Source of the DNA: a virus
Strand: one strand, 5' to 3'
Length of the DNA stretch: 52,219 nucleotides
Virus record (IMG/VR): IMGVR_UViG_3300032291_002410
Location: 1 to 52,219 of that record
Of the stretch, positions 19,912 through 28,351 are shown one piece after another. How positions within the stretch are numbered: the first letter of the stretch is position 1; each line of letters begins with the position of its first letter. Under the pieces are notes generated by a model that saw only the letters and a program-made list of their open reading frames with translations, did not search any database and was not told the origin of the DNA. The position numbers and the translations under genes are program-made.

Positions 19912-21971
19912 TTTTTTCCTTTCTTTATATCAAATCTATCAAGTTCCATTACTTTTGACCACGCATTAGCAAAGTCTAGGAAGAACTTCTCTCTAGCATC
20001 ATTTGAGGCATATACTTCTGCAATTGCACGTAGCTCTGAGTTAGACGCAATGATAAGATCAACACGAGGAACGTTAATTGCCTCACTAGCATTAGTGTAA
20101 GAAAGCAACTCGGATAGATAGGTGTTGTCTAAGTTATTGTTGTTTAGCATTCTAATTCCAGATAGTAATAACACAAGCTCTACTGGATTTAAATCTAATA
20201 AGTTAGCCTTTTCTACCAGCAATACTTCTTCTGGAGCAGTGACGGCCCAATTAATGTAGTTGCGGAAGCCATCAAACTTTGGCTCAAGAACTGCAAACGA
20301 ATCAATGTCTGTTTGATTTTGTGTTGCATCTGTTCTACCTTGTGTAAATGGAACAGATACTTTAATCCCTGACTGTTCTGCTGACTTTTCAATAGCAGCG
20401 CATCCACCAAGCACAATAAGGTCTGCAATTGACATTTCTGTTTTAATAGATTCTAAAACACTAAGAACCTTACTAATAGTGGCAGTATCATTTACATCCC
20501 AGGATATCTGTGGCTGTAGTCTGATTCTTGCCCCATTTGCTCCGCCCCTCTTATCTGTTTTCCTAAAAGTAGAAGCAGAAGCCCATGCGGTAATGACTAA
20601 ATCTGAAATAGATAATCCTGAATCTAATATTTGCTTCTTTATCTTTTTAATATTTTTATCAGAAATCTTTTTGTTTTTTGTTAGCGGCACGGGATCTTGC
20701 CATATTAATATTTCTGAAGGCACTTCTTTACCAAGATACCTTGAAACTGGACCCATATCTCTATGAGTTAGCTTAAACCATGCACGAGCAAATACGTCTG
20801 AGAAATATTCGAAGTCTTTTAAAAATTTCATTGAAATTTTGTTATACTCTGGATCAAATTTTAATGCTAGGTCTGCTGTAGTCATCATTGGTGCATGAAA
20901 TTTGCCATCTACATGTGCATCTGGCACTAAATTAGCAGCAGATTTATCTGTAGGAATCCATTGTGTAGCTCCAGCAGGACTTTTTGTTTGCTTCCAGTCA
21001 TATGTAAACAATAACTGAAGATACGAGTTATCCCATTTAGTTGGTGTTGGGCTCCATGCGCCCTCTATACCACTTGTAATTGTATCTTCTGCATTACCTT
21101 TGCCAAAAGAGTTCTTCCAACCAAGACCAAGCTCTTCAATTGGAGCTTCTTCTGGATTTGGGCCAACGTGTGAGGGATCTCCAGCACCATGGGCTTTACC
21201 AAATGCGTGTCCGCCTGCAATTAATGCAACAGTCTCTTCGTCATTCATTGCCATACGAGCAAAAGTTTCACGGATATCTTTTGCAGAAAGAATTGGATCT
21301 GGATTACCATTTGGGCCTTCAGGATTTACATAAATTAATCCCATCTGAACTGCAGCCAATGGGTTTTCTAATTCACGATCACTGCTATATCTATTATCTG
21401 CTAGCCATTCTTTTTCGTTACCCCAATATGTATCATCTGATTCCCAAACATCTTCACGTCCGCCACCAAAACCGAATGTCTTAAAGCCCATGTTTTCAAG
21501 AGAAACGTTGCCTGCAAGAATCATTAGGTCTGCCCATGAAATCTTTTTGCCATACTTTTGTTTAATTGGCCATAACAAACGACGTGCTTTATCTAGATTA
21601 CCATTATCTGGCCATGAGTTTTGTGGTGCAAATCTATGTAAACCTTCTCCAGAGCCGCCACGTCCATCTGCTGTTCTATATGTGCCTGCTGAGTGCCAAG
21701 CCATACGAATAAAAAATGGTCCATAGTTACCATAATCTGCTGGCCACCATTTCTGCGATGTAGTTAAAAGATTATTAATGTCATTCTTAACAGCATCTAA
21801 ATCTAGGCTTTCAAACTCTTTTGCATAATCAAAATCTTTTGTCATTGGGTCAGATTTTTCTGAATGTTTTCTTAATCCAGATAAATCTAATCTATTAGGG
21901 AACCATTCTTTGTGTGTTTTTACTTCTGTACTTGTTGAATGCCCAGTTATTGGACACTTTGCTTCTGTCAT
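19908..21971 (-). CDS. katG: Catalase-peroxidase KatG
   Basis: A 687-residue full-length bifunctional heme catalase-peroxidase that removes hydrogen peroxide. Distal residues R89, W92 and H93 (RMAWHSAG), Y214 and M240 of the Met-Tyr-Trp adduct, proximal H255 ([10 protein letters not shown]) and W306 are all present, offset by 15 from the M. tuberculosis numbering. The C-terminal heme-less repeat is complete. AAAGGAATAAAATAA precedes the ATG. A tRNA-Asn lies 36 bases upstream behind one shared promoter. There is no frameshift and no signal peptide. An intact katG is rare in phages; the host gene is the likely source. Confidence 0.98.
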   Translation of the reverse strand: MTEAKCPITGHSTSTEVKTHKEWFPNRLDLSGLRKHSEKSDPMTKDFDYAKEFESLDLDAVKNDINNLLTTSQKWWPADYGNYGPFFIRMAWHSAGTYRTADGRGGSGEGLHRFAPQNSWPDNGNLDKARRLLWPIKQKYGKKISWADLMILAGNVSLENMGFKTFGFGGGREDVWESDDTYWGNEKEWLADNRYSSDRELENPLAAVQMGLIYVNPEGPNGNPDPILSAKDIRETFARMAMNDEETVALIAGGHAFGKAHGAGDPSHVGPNPEEAPIEELGLGWKNSFGKGNAEDTITSGIEGAWSPTPTKWDNSYLQLLFTYDWKQTKSPAGATQWIPTDKSAANLVPDAHVDGKFHAPMMTTADLALKFDPEYNKISMKFLKDFEYFSDVFARAWFKLTHRDMGPVSRYLGKEVPSEILIWQDPVPLTKNKKISDKNIKKIKKQILDSGLSISDLVITAWASASTFRKTDKRGGANGARIRLQPQISWDVNDTATISKVLSVLESIKTEMSIADLIVLGGCAAIEKSAEQSGIKVSVPFTQGRTDATQNQTDIDSFAVLEPKFDGFRNYINWAVTAPEEVLLVEKANLLDLNPVELVLLLSGIRMLNNNNLDNTYLSELLSYTNASEAINVPRVDLIIASNSELRAIAEVYASNDAREKFFLDFANAWSKVMELDRFDIKKGKK

Positions 21972-22007
21972 TTATTTTATTCCTTTGTCTAGGGTAAACC
22001 TTTTTGC

Positions 22008-22078
22008 TGCCTCACCTGGCCTCGATCCAGGGACACCCGCATTAACAGTGCGGTGCTCTACCAACTGAGCTATAAGGC
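22008..22078 (-). tRNA. tRNA-Asn (anticodon GTT)
   Basis: A cloverleaf with acceptor GCCTTAT/GTGAGGC, anticodon stem CCGCA/TGCGG around CTGTTAA, and T loop GGATCGAGGCC with one unusual base. The discriminator is A and CCA is not encoded. It lies between a promoter and katG, so both are probably on one transcript. Confidence 0.92.
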
Positions 22079-22090
22079 AAATCTAATAGT

Positions 22091-22119
22091 AGTATAGTAT
22101 TTTTGTACAATAAAGTCAA
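22091..22119 (-). promoter_or_regulatory. Promoter of the tRNA-Asn/katG unit
   Basis: TTGACT (22114-22119), a 17-base spacer, then TATACT (22091-22096), placed 13 bases before the tRNA 5' end. Confidence 0.8.
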
Positions 22120-22334
22120 GGGGTATGCCTGTTTTTTAGTCTTACCCATTTGCCATATGTATTTGGCTCTTTGCTGCCTATGTACTCTTGTCCAGTTTCT
22201 AAGTCAATTAATAGCCATTTCCCAGGAGCTTTAGTATGAATAGTTAAATCTGTTGCTTCATCATATTCGGGGACTTCAACGCCCTGATACATTCTAGGCA
22301 AAAATGTGTATACGTTATTTAATAATTTTCTCAT
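22116..22334 (-). CDS. Phage protein, unknown
   Basis: A 72-residue protein with GKWLLIDLETGQEYIGS and a final GKWVRLKNRH, a small beta-rich module. The WLLID..TG..Y.G pattern occurs in other small phage proteins. Its 3' end carries the -35 of the katG promoter. Function unknown. Confidence 0.65.
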   Translation of the reverse strand: MRKLLNNVYTFLPRMYQGVEVPEYDEATDLTIHTKAPGKWLLIDLETGQEYIGSKEPNTYGKWVRLKNRHTP

Positions 22335-22365
22335 TTAATATTTTTCTAGCAGTTTTCTATCTGCT

Positions 22366-23415
22366 TTATGATTCCAATGCATATTTAATATCATTCCATA
22401 AATCTTCTGGGTCTTCGCAGCCAACTGAAAATCTAATTAAACTTTCTGAAATTAATTTACTTTCAAGAGGCCACCTTCTTCTTCTTTCCCACAAGGACTC
22501 TACGCTTCCAAGACTTGTTGCATTAGATATAATTCTAGAAGATGAGCATATTCTGTCTGCGCCTTCTGAATCAGTATTTACCTCAAATGATATCATGGCG
22601 CCAAATCCAGGATAATAAATTTTAGAAACCATTGGATGATCTGAAATTCTTTTTATTAATTTCTTTGCATTATCTTGGGCTTTTTCAAACCTTACTGGGA
22701 ATGTTCTTATTCCTCTTAAAGCTAAATAGGCATCAAATGATTGAATTATAGTTCCACTTATTTTTCTTGAAAATTCTATTTTGTCAAACAAATCAGTGTT
22801 ATTGATTGATATTGATCCACATAAAACGTCGCTGTGTCCAGCCAAATATTTAGTCACAGAATTCATGGAAATATCTGCACCCATTTTAAGGGGGTTTTGA
22901 AGTAGTGGTGTAGCAAATGTATTATCTACGCCCACTATAGTGTCCTGAGCCTTGCAGGCCCTTATTAGAGTACTTATGTCAGCCACGTCTAGTCTGGGAT
23001 TTGTAGGGCTTTCTATCCAAAGCATGTACGCTCCATCTAATTCTGATAAAACTTCAGCCGTATTCGATATATCTACAAACTTTGCAATTAATTTGCCTTG
23101 ATCTTGCATTTGATTTAAGGTTGCATTTACTCCAGCGTATCCTTGGTTAGATGCAATTATTTTTGATCCCAGCGGAATATTATCAAAGACTGCTTTTATG
23201 GCAGACATTCCAGAATTAAATACTAAAGTTTTGCCGCCTTCTAATTTTCCTATTACTTCTTCTAATGAAGATGCTGTATCATTTCCATACCTTGCATACC
23301 CTACATCTCCGCCAGCATGATATGTAGAATTTAATGATATTGGAGTATTAATCGGGCCATCGTTGTCTGGCTTTGGTCTTCCGCTTAAAACTGAAATTGT
23401 GTATGGGCTTGTCAT
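22366..23415 (-). CDS. Cystathionine gamma-synthase/lyase-like PLP enzyme
   Basis: A 349-residue enzyme of the Cys/Met-metabolism PLP family (fold type I). YARYGNDT binds phosphate, FNSGMSAI (67-74) is the PLP loop, ESPTNPRLDV and VDNTFATP are family blocks, and K189 in SVTKYLAGHSDV is the Schiff-base lysine. SLGSVESL near the C-terminus is also typical. The family makes or breaks cystathionine or acts as methionine gamma-lyase; which one cannot be told. It is about 30-40 residues shorter than cellular forms. Confidence 0.92.
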   Translation of the reverse strand: MTSPYTISVLSGRPKPDNDGPINTPISLNSTYHAGGDVGYARYGNDTASSLEEVIGKLEGGKTLVFNSGMSAIKAVFDNIPLGSKIIASNQGYAGVNATLNQMQDQGKLIAKFVDISNTAEVLSELDGAYMLWIESPTNPRLDVADISTLIRACKAQDTIVGVDNTFATPLLQNPLKMGADISMNSVTKYLAGHSDVLCGSISINNTDLFDKIEFSRKISGTIIQSFDAYLALRGIRTFPVRFEKAQDNAKKLIKRISDHPMVSKIYYPGFGAMISFEVNTDSEGADRICSSSRIISNATSLGSVESLWERRRRWPLESKLISESLIRFSVGCEDPEDLWNDIKYALES

Positions 23416-23430
23416 ATTAAATCCTAGTAG

Positions 23431-23520
23431 TTAAATAAAAGGTAGATCTAAAATTTTATCTACCGCATCATCAATTGTAGAGGCATGTTCTTTGGAGCAT
23501 GCCCCACAACTTTTACACAT
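23431..23520 (-). CDS. MCxxCxxC mini-protein
   Basis: A 29-residue peptide starting MCKSCGACSKEH with a short acidic helix. It starts in a TAATG overlap. Similar MCxxCxC starts occur at 23862 and 24338, so these may be related metal-binding peptides. Confidence 0.5.
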   Translation of the reverse strand: MCKSCGACSKEHASTIDDAVDKILDLPFI

Positions 23521-23720
23521 TATATCTTTTTTCTACCAGTCCTTTTAGGAGGCCTTGGCGTTGTATTTAGCTCACGACGTATACCATGTCTATTTATGTC
23601 TGTTTTAAGACCTTGACGTGGATTCTTGCGTGTTACTGAATTACTAGTAACGGCACCTGCTGCTGCACCATTTGGTGGTGGAGTTGTTCCTGTGCCATCT
23701 TCTTTTTGAAAATTACTCAT
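23520..23720 (-). CDS. Basic, low-complexity protein
   Basis: A 66-residue basic protein (MSNFQKEDGTGTTPPPNG...) with many Arg, Lys, Pro and Asn residues, probably disordered. It overlaps both neighbours. Function unknown. Confidence 0.6.
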   Translation of the reverse strand: MSNFQKEDGTGTTPPPNGAAAGAVTSNSVTRKNPRQGLKTDINRHGIRRELNTTPRPPKRTGRKKI

Positions 23721-23862
23721 TGATGAATTGTCTTGTTTGCTCTGGGGTTGATGACATGCTTAAAGTTAAGCCTGAATCACCATCTCTTGAAACATCTACA
23801 ACTGTAACTGGAGTTACACCTTTAGTGCTTCCTACTGACTCGCATCCGCATTCGTAACACAT
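23713..23862 (-). CDS. MCYECGC mini-protein
   Basis: A 49-residue protein starting MCYECGCES, then a polar segment with VTVVDVSRDGDSGLTL. It overlaps the next gene by eight bases and starts in a TAATG overlap with the previous. Possibly metal-binding; function unknown. Confidence 0.55.
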   Translation of the reverse strand: MCYECGCESVGSTKGVTPVTVVDVSRDGDSGLTLSMSSTPEQTRQFINE

Positions 23863-24041
23863 TATTTGCAATTCTCACAATCTTTAACATCACAATCGGC
23901 TTCGCCTCTTGTGTCTCTTGTGCACTTAGCAGCAGATACGACTGGCTTTGGTGCAATAGCTGCTTCTACAGGTTTAACTGCTTGTGCAACCGCTGCTTCA
24001 ACTGTTGGAGCAGTAACTTCTTCTTGATCAAATAGACCCAT
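23862..24041 (-). CDS. Small protein with C-terminal cysteine cluster
   Basis: A 59-residue protein: an Ala/Val/Pro-rich N-terminal part (VEAAVAQAVKPVEAAIAPKP) and an end with C-x9-C-x4-C-x2-C. It could be a flexible arm with a metal or disulfide knob. Function unknown. Confidence 0.55.
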   Translation of the reverse strand: MGLFDQEEVTAPTVEAAVAQAVKPVEAAIAPKPVVSAAKCTRDTRGEADCDVKDCENCK

Positions 24042-24043
24042 TT

Positions 24044-24193
24044 TTACTTTGGGCCCTGTGCTGATGCTTGGTTAGAAACATCTGAAGCTGGGAATGCAGC
24101 TGCTGGTGCCTCTGTGTAATTTTCTGTTGCCCATGGTGATGATCCTACTGGCTTTGTTTCGTTAAATCCTTTTAAATCTTTTCCGTCTGACAT
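24044..24193 (-). CDS. Small polar protein
   Basis: A 49-residue polar, probably disordered protein (MSDGKDLKGFNETKPVG...). It has a good ATAGGAGTACAAC ribosome site. A nine-codon leaderless frame precedes it. Function unknown. Confidence 0.55.
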   Translation of the reverse strand: MSDGKDLKGFNETKPVGSSPWATENYTEAPAAAFPASDVSNQASAQGPK

Positions 24194-24213
24194 GTTGTAC
24201 TCCTATAGGTTAT

Positions 24214-24243
24214 TTATTTAAGTAGTTCTAGAAATCTACTCAT
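24214..24243 (-). other. Putative leaderless 9-residue leader peptide MSRFLELLK
   Basis: TATAAT at 24250-24255 ends exactly six bases before this ATG, the same geometry as the leaderless genes here. The frame stops after nine codons and the next gene starts 20 bases on. It may simply mark the transcription start. Confidence 0.35.
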
Positions 24244-24338
24244 TGGTCTATTATACCATCTGGTTGATTAGAATCGGAATCTTCATCCCTTTTATTACCT
24301 AGGCCTATATGATCTGCACATCCACATAACCAACACAT
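24240..24338 (-). CDS. MCWLCGC mini-protein
   Basis: A 32-residue peptide starting MCWLCGCADH with an acidic end. It starts in a TAATG-type overlap with the radical SAM gene. It contains the -10 box of the following unit. Possibly metal-binding. Confidence 0.5.
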   Translation of the reverse strand: MCWLCGCADHIGLGNKRDEDSDSNQPDGIIDQ

Positions 24339-25339
24339 TAGTCGCCCCAAATGGCCGCAGAGCAGCTTCTACACATATTAGAGTAGCTATTTTCAACCAT
24401 GTCAGACCTATTTTTGCTATGCCATATTTCTTTTATTGAAGTATTAAATGCATTTCCATATACCGTTTCAAAATCATAATCAGCGCAGCATATAAATAGA
24501 TCTCCATTGGGGTTTATATGTATCCACTCATTAGTTCTACTTCTTACCTCTATGCCACCAGAGCAGCCTATAACACGACTACCCTTTGGCATTAAATATT
24601 TTTCTATAGCTGGACCTTGAGTCATTATTTTATATGTTTCTAAATGCGCTGCCCTATCATATAAATGATTAGCTGTACTTATGCTCAGGCTAGGGAACAT
24701 TTCTTTAAATCGGTCATGCTCTTTTTTTAAATCTCCTGTTTGAACATCTAAATCTAATTTTGGTGCATTTTCAAGAAGATCTAGCCAGCCACCATTTTTA
24801 GTTAAAGATAAATCGTTAATGCCATTAATCATCAAATGAATAAAGATTGGCTTATCTAACTTATTGTTTTCTTCTATAAAATACTTTACATTTTCTATAA
24901 CTTTTGGAAATAGTTTTACATTCATTTTAACGTATTTAGACCAGGTATCGGCTTCAGATGATGGAATGTTTAATAATATTCCATCAATAGAATCCCTGTG
25001 CTTTATTAAAATCTCTGTTTTAGATTTAGTTAAATTAACTCCGTTAGTGAGTATATTTGTTCTAAAATTATATTTTGAATATAGATCCATCATGGCATCA
25101 AATTCTTTATATAGAAGAACTTCGTTGTAATTAGCTGAATATACCATTTTTAATTCTGGATCTACAAAATCACCTTTGCCATCAGTTAATTGAATAAATA
25201 TATTTTCTATTTCTGACAGAGGCATATCTCTTATTGCAGATTTTGGATTACCTGCATATGCAACTGGACAAAACCAGCATGCTGAATTACACAGCCCGTT
25301 AACATCGAGCTGCACTGCCTTTATCATGTATTTATTCAT
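24338..25339 (-). CDS. Radical SAM/SPASM-type enzyme
   Basis: A 333-residue radical SAM protein. The [4Fe-4S] motif is CNSACWFC (C17, C21, C24), preceded by the beta-1 strand AVQLDVNG. The C-terminal part has CSGG, HINPNGDLFICCADYD and CRSCSAA, a SPASM-like auxiliary cluster site. Such proteins modify peptides or other substrates; the target is not evident. Several tiny Cys-rich peptides are encoded just downstream, which might be substrates, a speculative link. Confidence 0.88.
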   Translation of the reverse strand: MNKYMIKAVQLDVNGLCNSACWFCPVAYAGNPKSAIRDMPLSEIENIFIQLTDGKGDFVDPELKMVYSANYNEVLLYKEFDAMMDLYSKYNFRTNILTNGVNLTKSKTEILIKHRDSIDGILLNIPSSEADTWSKYVKMNVKLFPKVIENVKYFIEENNKLDKPIFIHLMINGINDLSLTKNGGWLDLLENAPKLDLDVQTGDLKKEHDRFKEMFPSLSISTANHLYDRAAHLETYKIMTQGPAIEKYLMPKGSRVIGCSGGIEVRSRTNEWIHINPNGDLFICCADYDFETVYGNAFNTSIKEIWHSKNRSDMVENSYSNMCRSCSAAIWGD

Positions 25340-25461
25340 TACACCTTATACAATTCTTGATAACAATCTGCACACATATCTATTATGCCAGACTCAGGTA
25401 AACTTCCTATTCTGGATGCCTTACCCTTACAATCTTTTATTTCACATAGCCCATTAAGCAT
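25339..25461 (-). CDS. Zinc-finger mini-protein
   Basis: A 40-residue protein with C-x4-C near the start (CEIKDC) and CADC near the end. Its TAA overlaps the start of the radical SAM gene. A TAAAAT lies five bases before its ATG. Function unknown. Confidence 0.55.
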   Translation of the reverse strand: MLNGLCEIKDCKGKASRIGSLPESGIIDMCADCYQELYKV

Positions 25462-25464
25462 ATA

Positions 25465-25683
25465 TTATTTTAATTTACTCCCAAACTTGGCCCATGCTCT
25501 TTCATGAATGAAGTATCCCACTATTTCACATGCAGTGTACACAATTGCAAATGCTCCAGCATACTCCCAGTGGGCTTCTCCAGTTATAATTTTTTCAAAA
25601 AAATACACCGTCGTGCCAACAAATCCGATATGGACGGCTGGCCATGTAATTGATTTGTATAAACTTCTTTTATTTGATTCCAT
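25465..25683 (-). CDS. DUF2061 membrane protein, copy 1
   Basis: A 72-residue protein with KSITWPAVHIGFVGTTVYFF and IVGYFIHERAWAKFG, the DUF2061 pattern of two membrane spans with a conserved T-W and H-E-R. A second copy lies at 37014. Its start overlaps the end of the luciferase-like gene. Function of the family is unknown. Confidence 0.85.
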   Translation of the reverse strand: MESNKRSLYKSITWPAVHIGFVGTTVYFFEKIITGEAHWEYAGAFAIVYTACEIVGYFIHERAWAKFGSKLK

Positions 25684-26467
25684 TTTGTTCTCCTATCATT
25701 TCTTTTATTAAATAATGTATTGATGAGACATTACTATCCTCTGGATGAGGACTAACTAATAAATCAGTTGCTCCTAATTTCTTTAAATCAATCAACTGTT
25801 TTTTAACACTATCTTTATTCCCGTATATTGTCCATCTATCAGAACCTAGACTTCTGGACAGCATGTCCTTTATTTCTGATTCTGATTCATTTATAATGAT
25901 ACTAAATGAAAGCATTTGTTTTTTATTTTTAATAAAATTTGGATCCTCATAAGATTGCTTATGCATGTTTAGCATTGCAAGGTGTGTAGCATTATACTTT
26001 TCGGCCATTAGCCTTGTTTCGTTGGAATGCCCGCCCATAACTATTTCTGATACTGTATTGCCAGCTAGAGTATTAAATTTTAAAATCCATTCATCTGTAT
26101 ATTTTAATCTTTTTTCTGGAGTATTTAGATCTTTACCAAACCAGATTATGTCTTCTACCGAAGTCTCTTCTTCGTGCAAATCTCCAGATACAATATTAAG
26201 CATAAGTCTGTCTGGGGATATATTATAAAAAGCTTTGCATATCATTGCACAATATTCTGGGCTAATGGCGTATGTTCTAATTGCAGGCATGTACTTAAAT
26301 TTATGGCCTTTATCTAAGACTCTAGCGGCTTTAATCCAATTATCATCAATTTTTGAATGATACACGAGAAGAATGGACTCGTACCCAAACTCATCAACTA
26401 TATTGGAAATTGTATTGAGATGGTCAATGCTAGTATCTCCGCCTCTTTCCATCCAATGAAATCTCAT
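25670..26467 (-). CDS. Luciferase-like (SsuD-type) flavin monooxygenase, leaderless
   Basis: A 265-residue protein of the bacterial luciferase/alkanesulfonate monooxygenase family. FHWMERGGDTS at the start, YMPAIRTYAISPEYCAMICK, the RLMLNIVSGD block (SsuD has LLVNVVTGGD) and the C-terminal YGNKDSVKKQLIDLKKLGATDLLVSP support this. The family uses reduced FMN and oxygen; SsuD releases sulfite from sulfonates. It is shorter than cellular SsuD (about 380), missing an insertion. TAGAAT six bases before the ATG suggests a leaderless mRNA. Confidence 0.82.
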   Translation of the reverse strand: MRFHWMERGGDTSIDHLNTISNIVDEFGYESILLVYHSKIDDNWIKAARVLDKGHKFKYMPAIRTYAISPEYCAMICKAFYNISPDRLMLNIVSGDLHEEETSVEDIIWFGKDLNTPEKRLKYTDEWILKFNTLAGNTVSEIVMGGHSNETRLMAEKYNATHLAMLNMHKQSYEDPNFIKNKKQMLSFSIIINESESEIKDMLSRSLGSDRWTIYGNKDSVKKQLIDLKKLGATDLLVSPHPEDSNVSSIHYLIKEMIGEQNGIK

Positions 26468-26473
26468 ATGTTA

Positions 26474-26479
26474 ATTCTA
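26474..26479 (-). promoter_or_regulatory. Extended -10 of leaderless promoter
   Basis: TGA-TAGAAT, six bases before the ATG at 26467, just after a terminator hairpin. Confidence 0.5.
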
Positions 26480-26492
26480 TCATTTAAATGAT

Positions 26493-26523
26493 AAAGGGGC
26501 AAGGCCTAAGCCCTGCCCCTTTA
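26493..26523 (-). terminator. Hairpin terminator after the secreted-protein gene
   Basis: GGGGCAnGGC and GCCnTGCCCC form a stem with one mismatch, flanked by AAA and TTT so that it could work in either direction. Confidence 0.75.
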
Positions 26524-26533
26524 ATTAAATTAA

Positions 26534-27556
26534 TTACTTAATCCAATTTACCTTTAGCTTAGGAAACTTTGCGTTCCACTTTTTAGCCAAAGCATTGAAC
26601 TTTGTCTTTAGATCTGCAATAGTCTTCTTTAGGGCTTCGTTCTCTGCCTTTAAAGTTGCTGTTGCTGAATCTGATGAAGCCTTTGCATCTGCAAGTGCCT
26701 TATCTGATGCAATCTTATCTGCTGCACGAGCCGCTCTTTCTGCTGCTAACGCTGCATTAACTACCGCAAGCTCTGATACAACATCACGTACTACAATTGT
26801 AGCGCTTACAGAACCTATTGGTGCTGCTAAGCCTGTTACGGCTGTTGCTACTGTTGCATATGCAACTACTGTTACTGAACCAGTAGCAGGCATTGTTACT
26901 GTCTGCTCTTTTGTTCCAAGTGTTGCTGTTGCTGAATCAGTTGTTAGTGCTGTTGATAGTGCTGTTCCAGAGCTTGAAACCAAAGTATTAATTGTGGCTC
27001 CACTCTTTAGATTTCCGAATACATCGTATCCAGATACCTTAAGAACTTGTGACGTACCTGCTGCTGCTGATGCTGGAGCAGACAAAGTAATTGAGTTCAA
27101 AGCACCTGCGGTACCTTGTACATAATAAACTGTTGTTGTTCCTGCACGAGTAATAGATACTGAACCTACTGCTGTACTTTTAGTATATACATAAAAGTCT
27201 GCTGCTGTTCCAGTTCCTGTCGCAATTGACAGTGTTGATGTTCCAGAAGATGCTGTTACTGCTGTTGCAGTAGTTGCAAGTGCTGGCACAAGAGTTGCAT
27301 TTACTGCAACTGCTGTTACTACAGTTCCAGTGTCTACACCAGTAACTGCAATTTTCAACGCATCTGCTGCGTCGATGCTGTTATCTGCTGGCACTGGTAG
27401 TGATACAGGTGTTGTTACAACTGTTCCACCCGTTGCTGCAGATCCCGCCACTGTTAGTGTGACAGTTCCAGCGTTAGCGTTAGCTGCTGGCGTTACAAGC
27501 ATTGTGCTAGTCAGGGCTGCAGCGATGATTAGCGATATTTTCTTAAATGAGTTCAT
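26534..27556 (-). CDS. Secreted Ig-like protein with coiled-coil tail
   Basis: A 340-residue protein with a clear signal peptide (KKISLIIAAALTSTMLVTPA, cleavage after ANA), then a Ser/Thr/Ala/Val-rich beta region including an Ig-like domain (KVSGYDVFGNLKSGATI). It ends in a coiled coil (about 270-320) and a basic KFPKLKVNWIK tail. It resembles exported proteins of aquatic actinobacteria. Possible roles are host-surface alteration or a virion decoration; neither is shown. AAATAAGGAGAATAAATTAA is a strong ribosome site. It is followed by a terminator, suggesting an independent, highly expressed unit. Confidence 0.8.
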   Translation of the reverse strand: MNSFKKISLIIAAALTSTMLVTPAANANAGTVTLTVAGSAATGGTVVTTPVSLPVPADNSIDAADALKIAVTGVDTGTVVTAVAVNATLVPALATTATAVTASSGTSTLSIATGTGTAADFYVYTKSTAVGSVSITRAGTTTVYYVQGTAGALNSITLSAPASAAAGTSQVLKVSGYDVFGNLKSGATINTLVSSSGTALSTALTTDSATATLGTKEQTVTMPATGSVTVVAYATVATAVTGLAAPIGSVSATIVVRDVVSELAVVNAALAAERAARAADKIASDKALADAKASSDSATATLKAENEALKKTIADLKTKFNALAKKWNAKFPKLKVNWIK

Positions 27557-27654
27557 TTAATTTATTCTCCTTATTTCCTCTGTATTATTTAAATACAGAA
27601 TTTTGTGACATGTTCACACTATGTAATACGTTTTTCTTTATCAAATGTCGCTGT

Positions 27655-27855
27655 TTAGTGTAATTCATGTAGTTTTACGTGGAATGAGCATGGATCTCCA
27701 CCCTCTTCCCAATCAATCATTTCGGCATCTGATAATGGAGGGCCTTCGTGTGTATCGCAAAATACGTCCGACACCCATCCTCGATCATAACCATTCTTAA
27801 GCCATATTTGAAATTCTAAATGGCTAGAATCTTCCGAATCAAACTCTAAATCCAT
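27655..27855 (-). CDS. Conserved actinophage protein (DVFCDTHEGPP type)
   Basis: A 66-residue acidic protein with NGYDRGWVSDVFCDTHEGPPLSD and WEEGGDPCSFHVKL. This DxxxGW-SDVFCxTHxGPP...EEGGDPC pattern is a widespread actinophage family of unknown function. It overlaps the thioredoxin gene by ten bases. Confidence 0.85.
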   Translation of the reverse strand: MDLEFDSEDSSHLEFQIWLKNGYDRGWVSDVFCDTHEGPPLSDAEMIDWEEGGDPCSFHVKLHELH

Positions 27856-28148
27856 TCTGATAACTCCTCAAGTAACACGTGCTTTGGCTTTGCTCCTGTT
27901 ATTGTCTTAACTGGTTTACCATAACTAAATAGTATCATAGTTGGGATAGTCTTTATGTCAAATTCATCTGATTTCAATGGATTCTCATCAACATTTAACT
28001 TTCCAACCCAGAGCCCGCACTCATTTGATATCTCATCTAGTATTGGAGATACCTTTTTGCAAGGACCACACCATTCAGCCCAAAAGTCGATAAGGATTAA
28101 ATTGTGGGCTTTAAGAACCTTATCAAAACTTTCGTCTGTTACTATCAT
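27846..28148 (-). CDS. trxA: Thioredoxin
   Basis: A 100-residue thioredoxin with the active site W26-C27-G28-P29-C30 (FWAEWCGPCK) and the cis-proline TIPT. It is slightly short at the N-terminus for a cellular Trx. A cytoplasmic dithiol reductant, it could serve the GPx-type peroxidase encoded here. It overlaps its neighbours by four and ten bases. Confidence 0.96.
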   Translation of the reverse strand: MIVTDESFDKVLKAHNLILIDFWAEWCGPCKKVSPILDEISNECGLWVGKLNVDENPLKSDEFDIKTIPTMILFSYGKPVKTITGAKPKHVLLEELSEWI

Positions 28149-28351
28149 TTGTCTTTAAGTTCCTCTGCTGCTGCGTTAAATCTATTCATGAAGTCTTGTA
28201 TTACGAACAGGGTTGTTTCGTGTGCATTTTTTGACATTGCACTAAAGGCTTGTTCGTTCTTTTCATCATCAGGCATTGCTGAGACCCATTTTTTATATAG
28301 GCCCTCAGCAACCTCCCCGACAATTTCATCCATTACTGTTAATTCAGCCAT
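28145..28351 (-). CDS. Small helical protein, unknown
   Basis: A 68-residue helical protein (MAELTVMDEIVGEVAEGLYK). The start at 28351 overlaps the end of the protease gene by eight bases. A longer in-frame reading would run 59 bases into it and is rejected. Function unknown. Confidence 0.65.
   Translation of the reverse strand: MAELTVMDEIVGEVAEGLYKKWVSAMPDDEKNEQAFSAMSKNAHETTLFVIQDFMNRFNAAAEELKDK

Noticed and set aside
21080-21726. Long plus-strand frames of 134 and 78 codons
   Set aside because: These are antisense shadows of katG, whose own frame is full length with conserved active-site residues.
19908-21971. katG as host contamination or a chimeric contig
   Set aside because: It shares a promoter with a tRNA, is coupled to a downstream phage-style mini-gene, and both flanks continue the same - strand phage arrangement. 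Read mapping would still be the decisive test.
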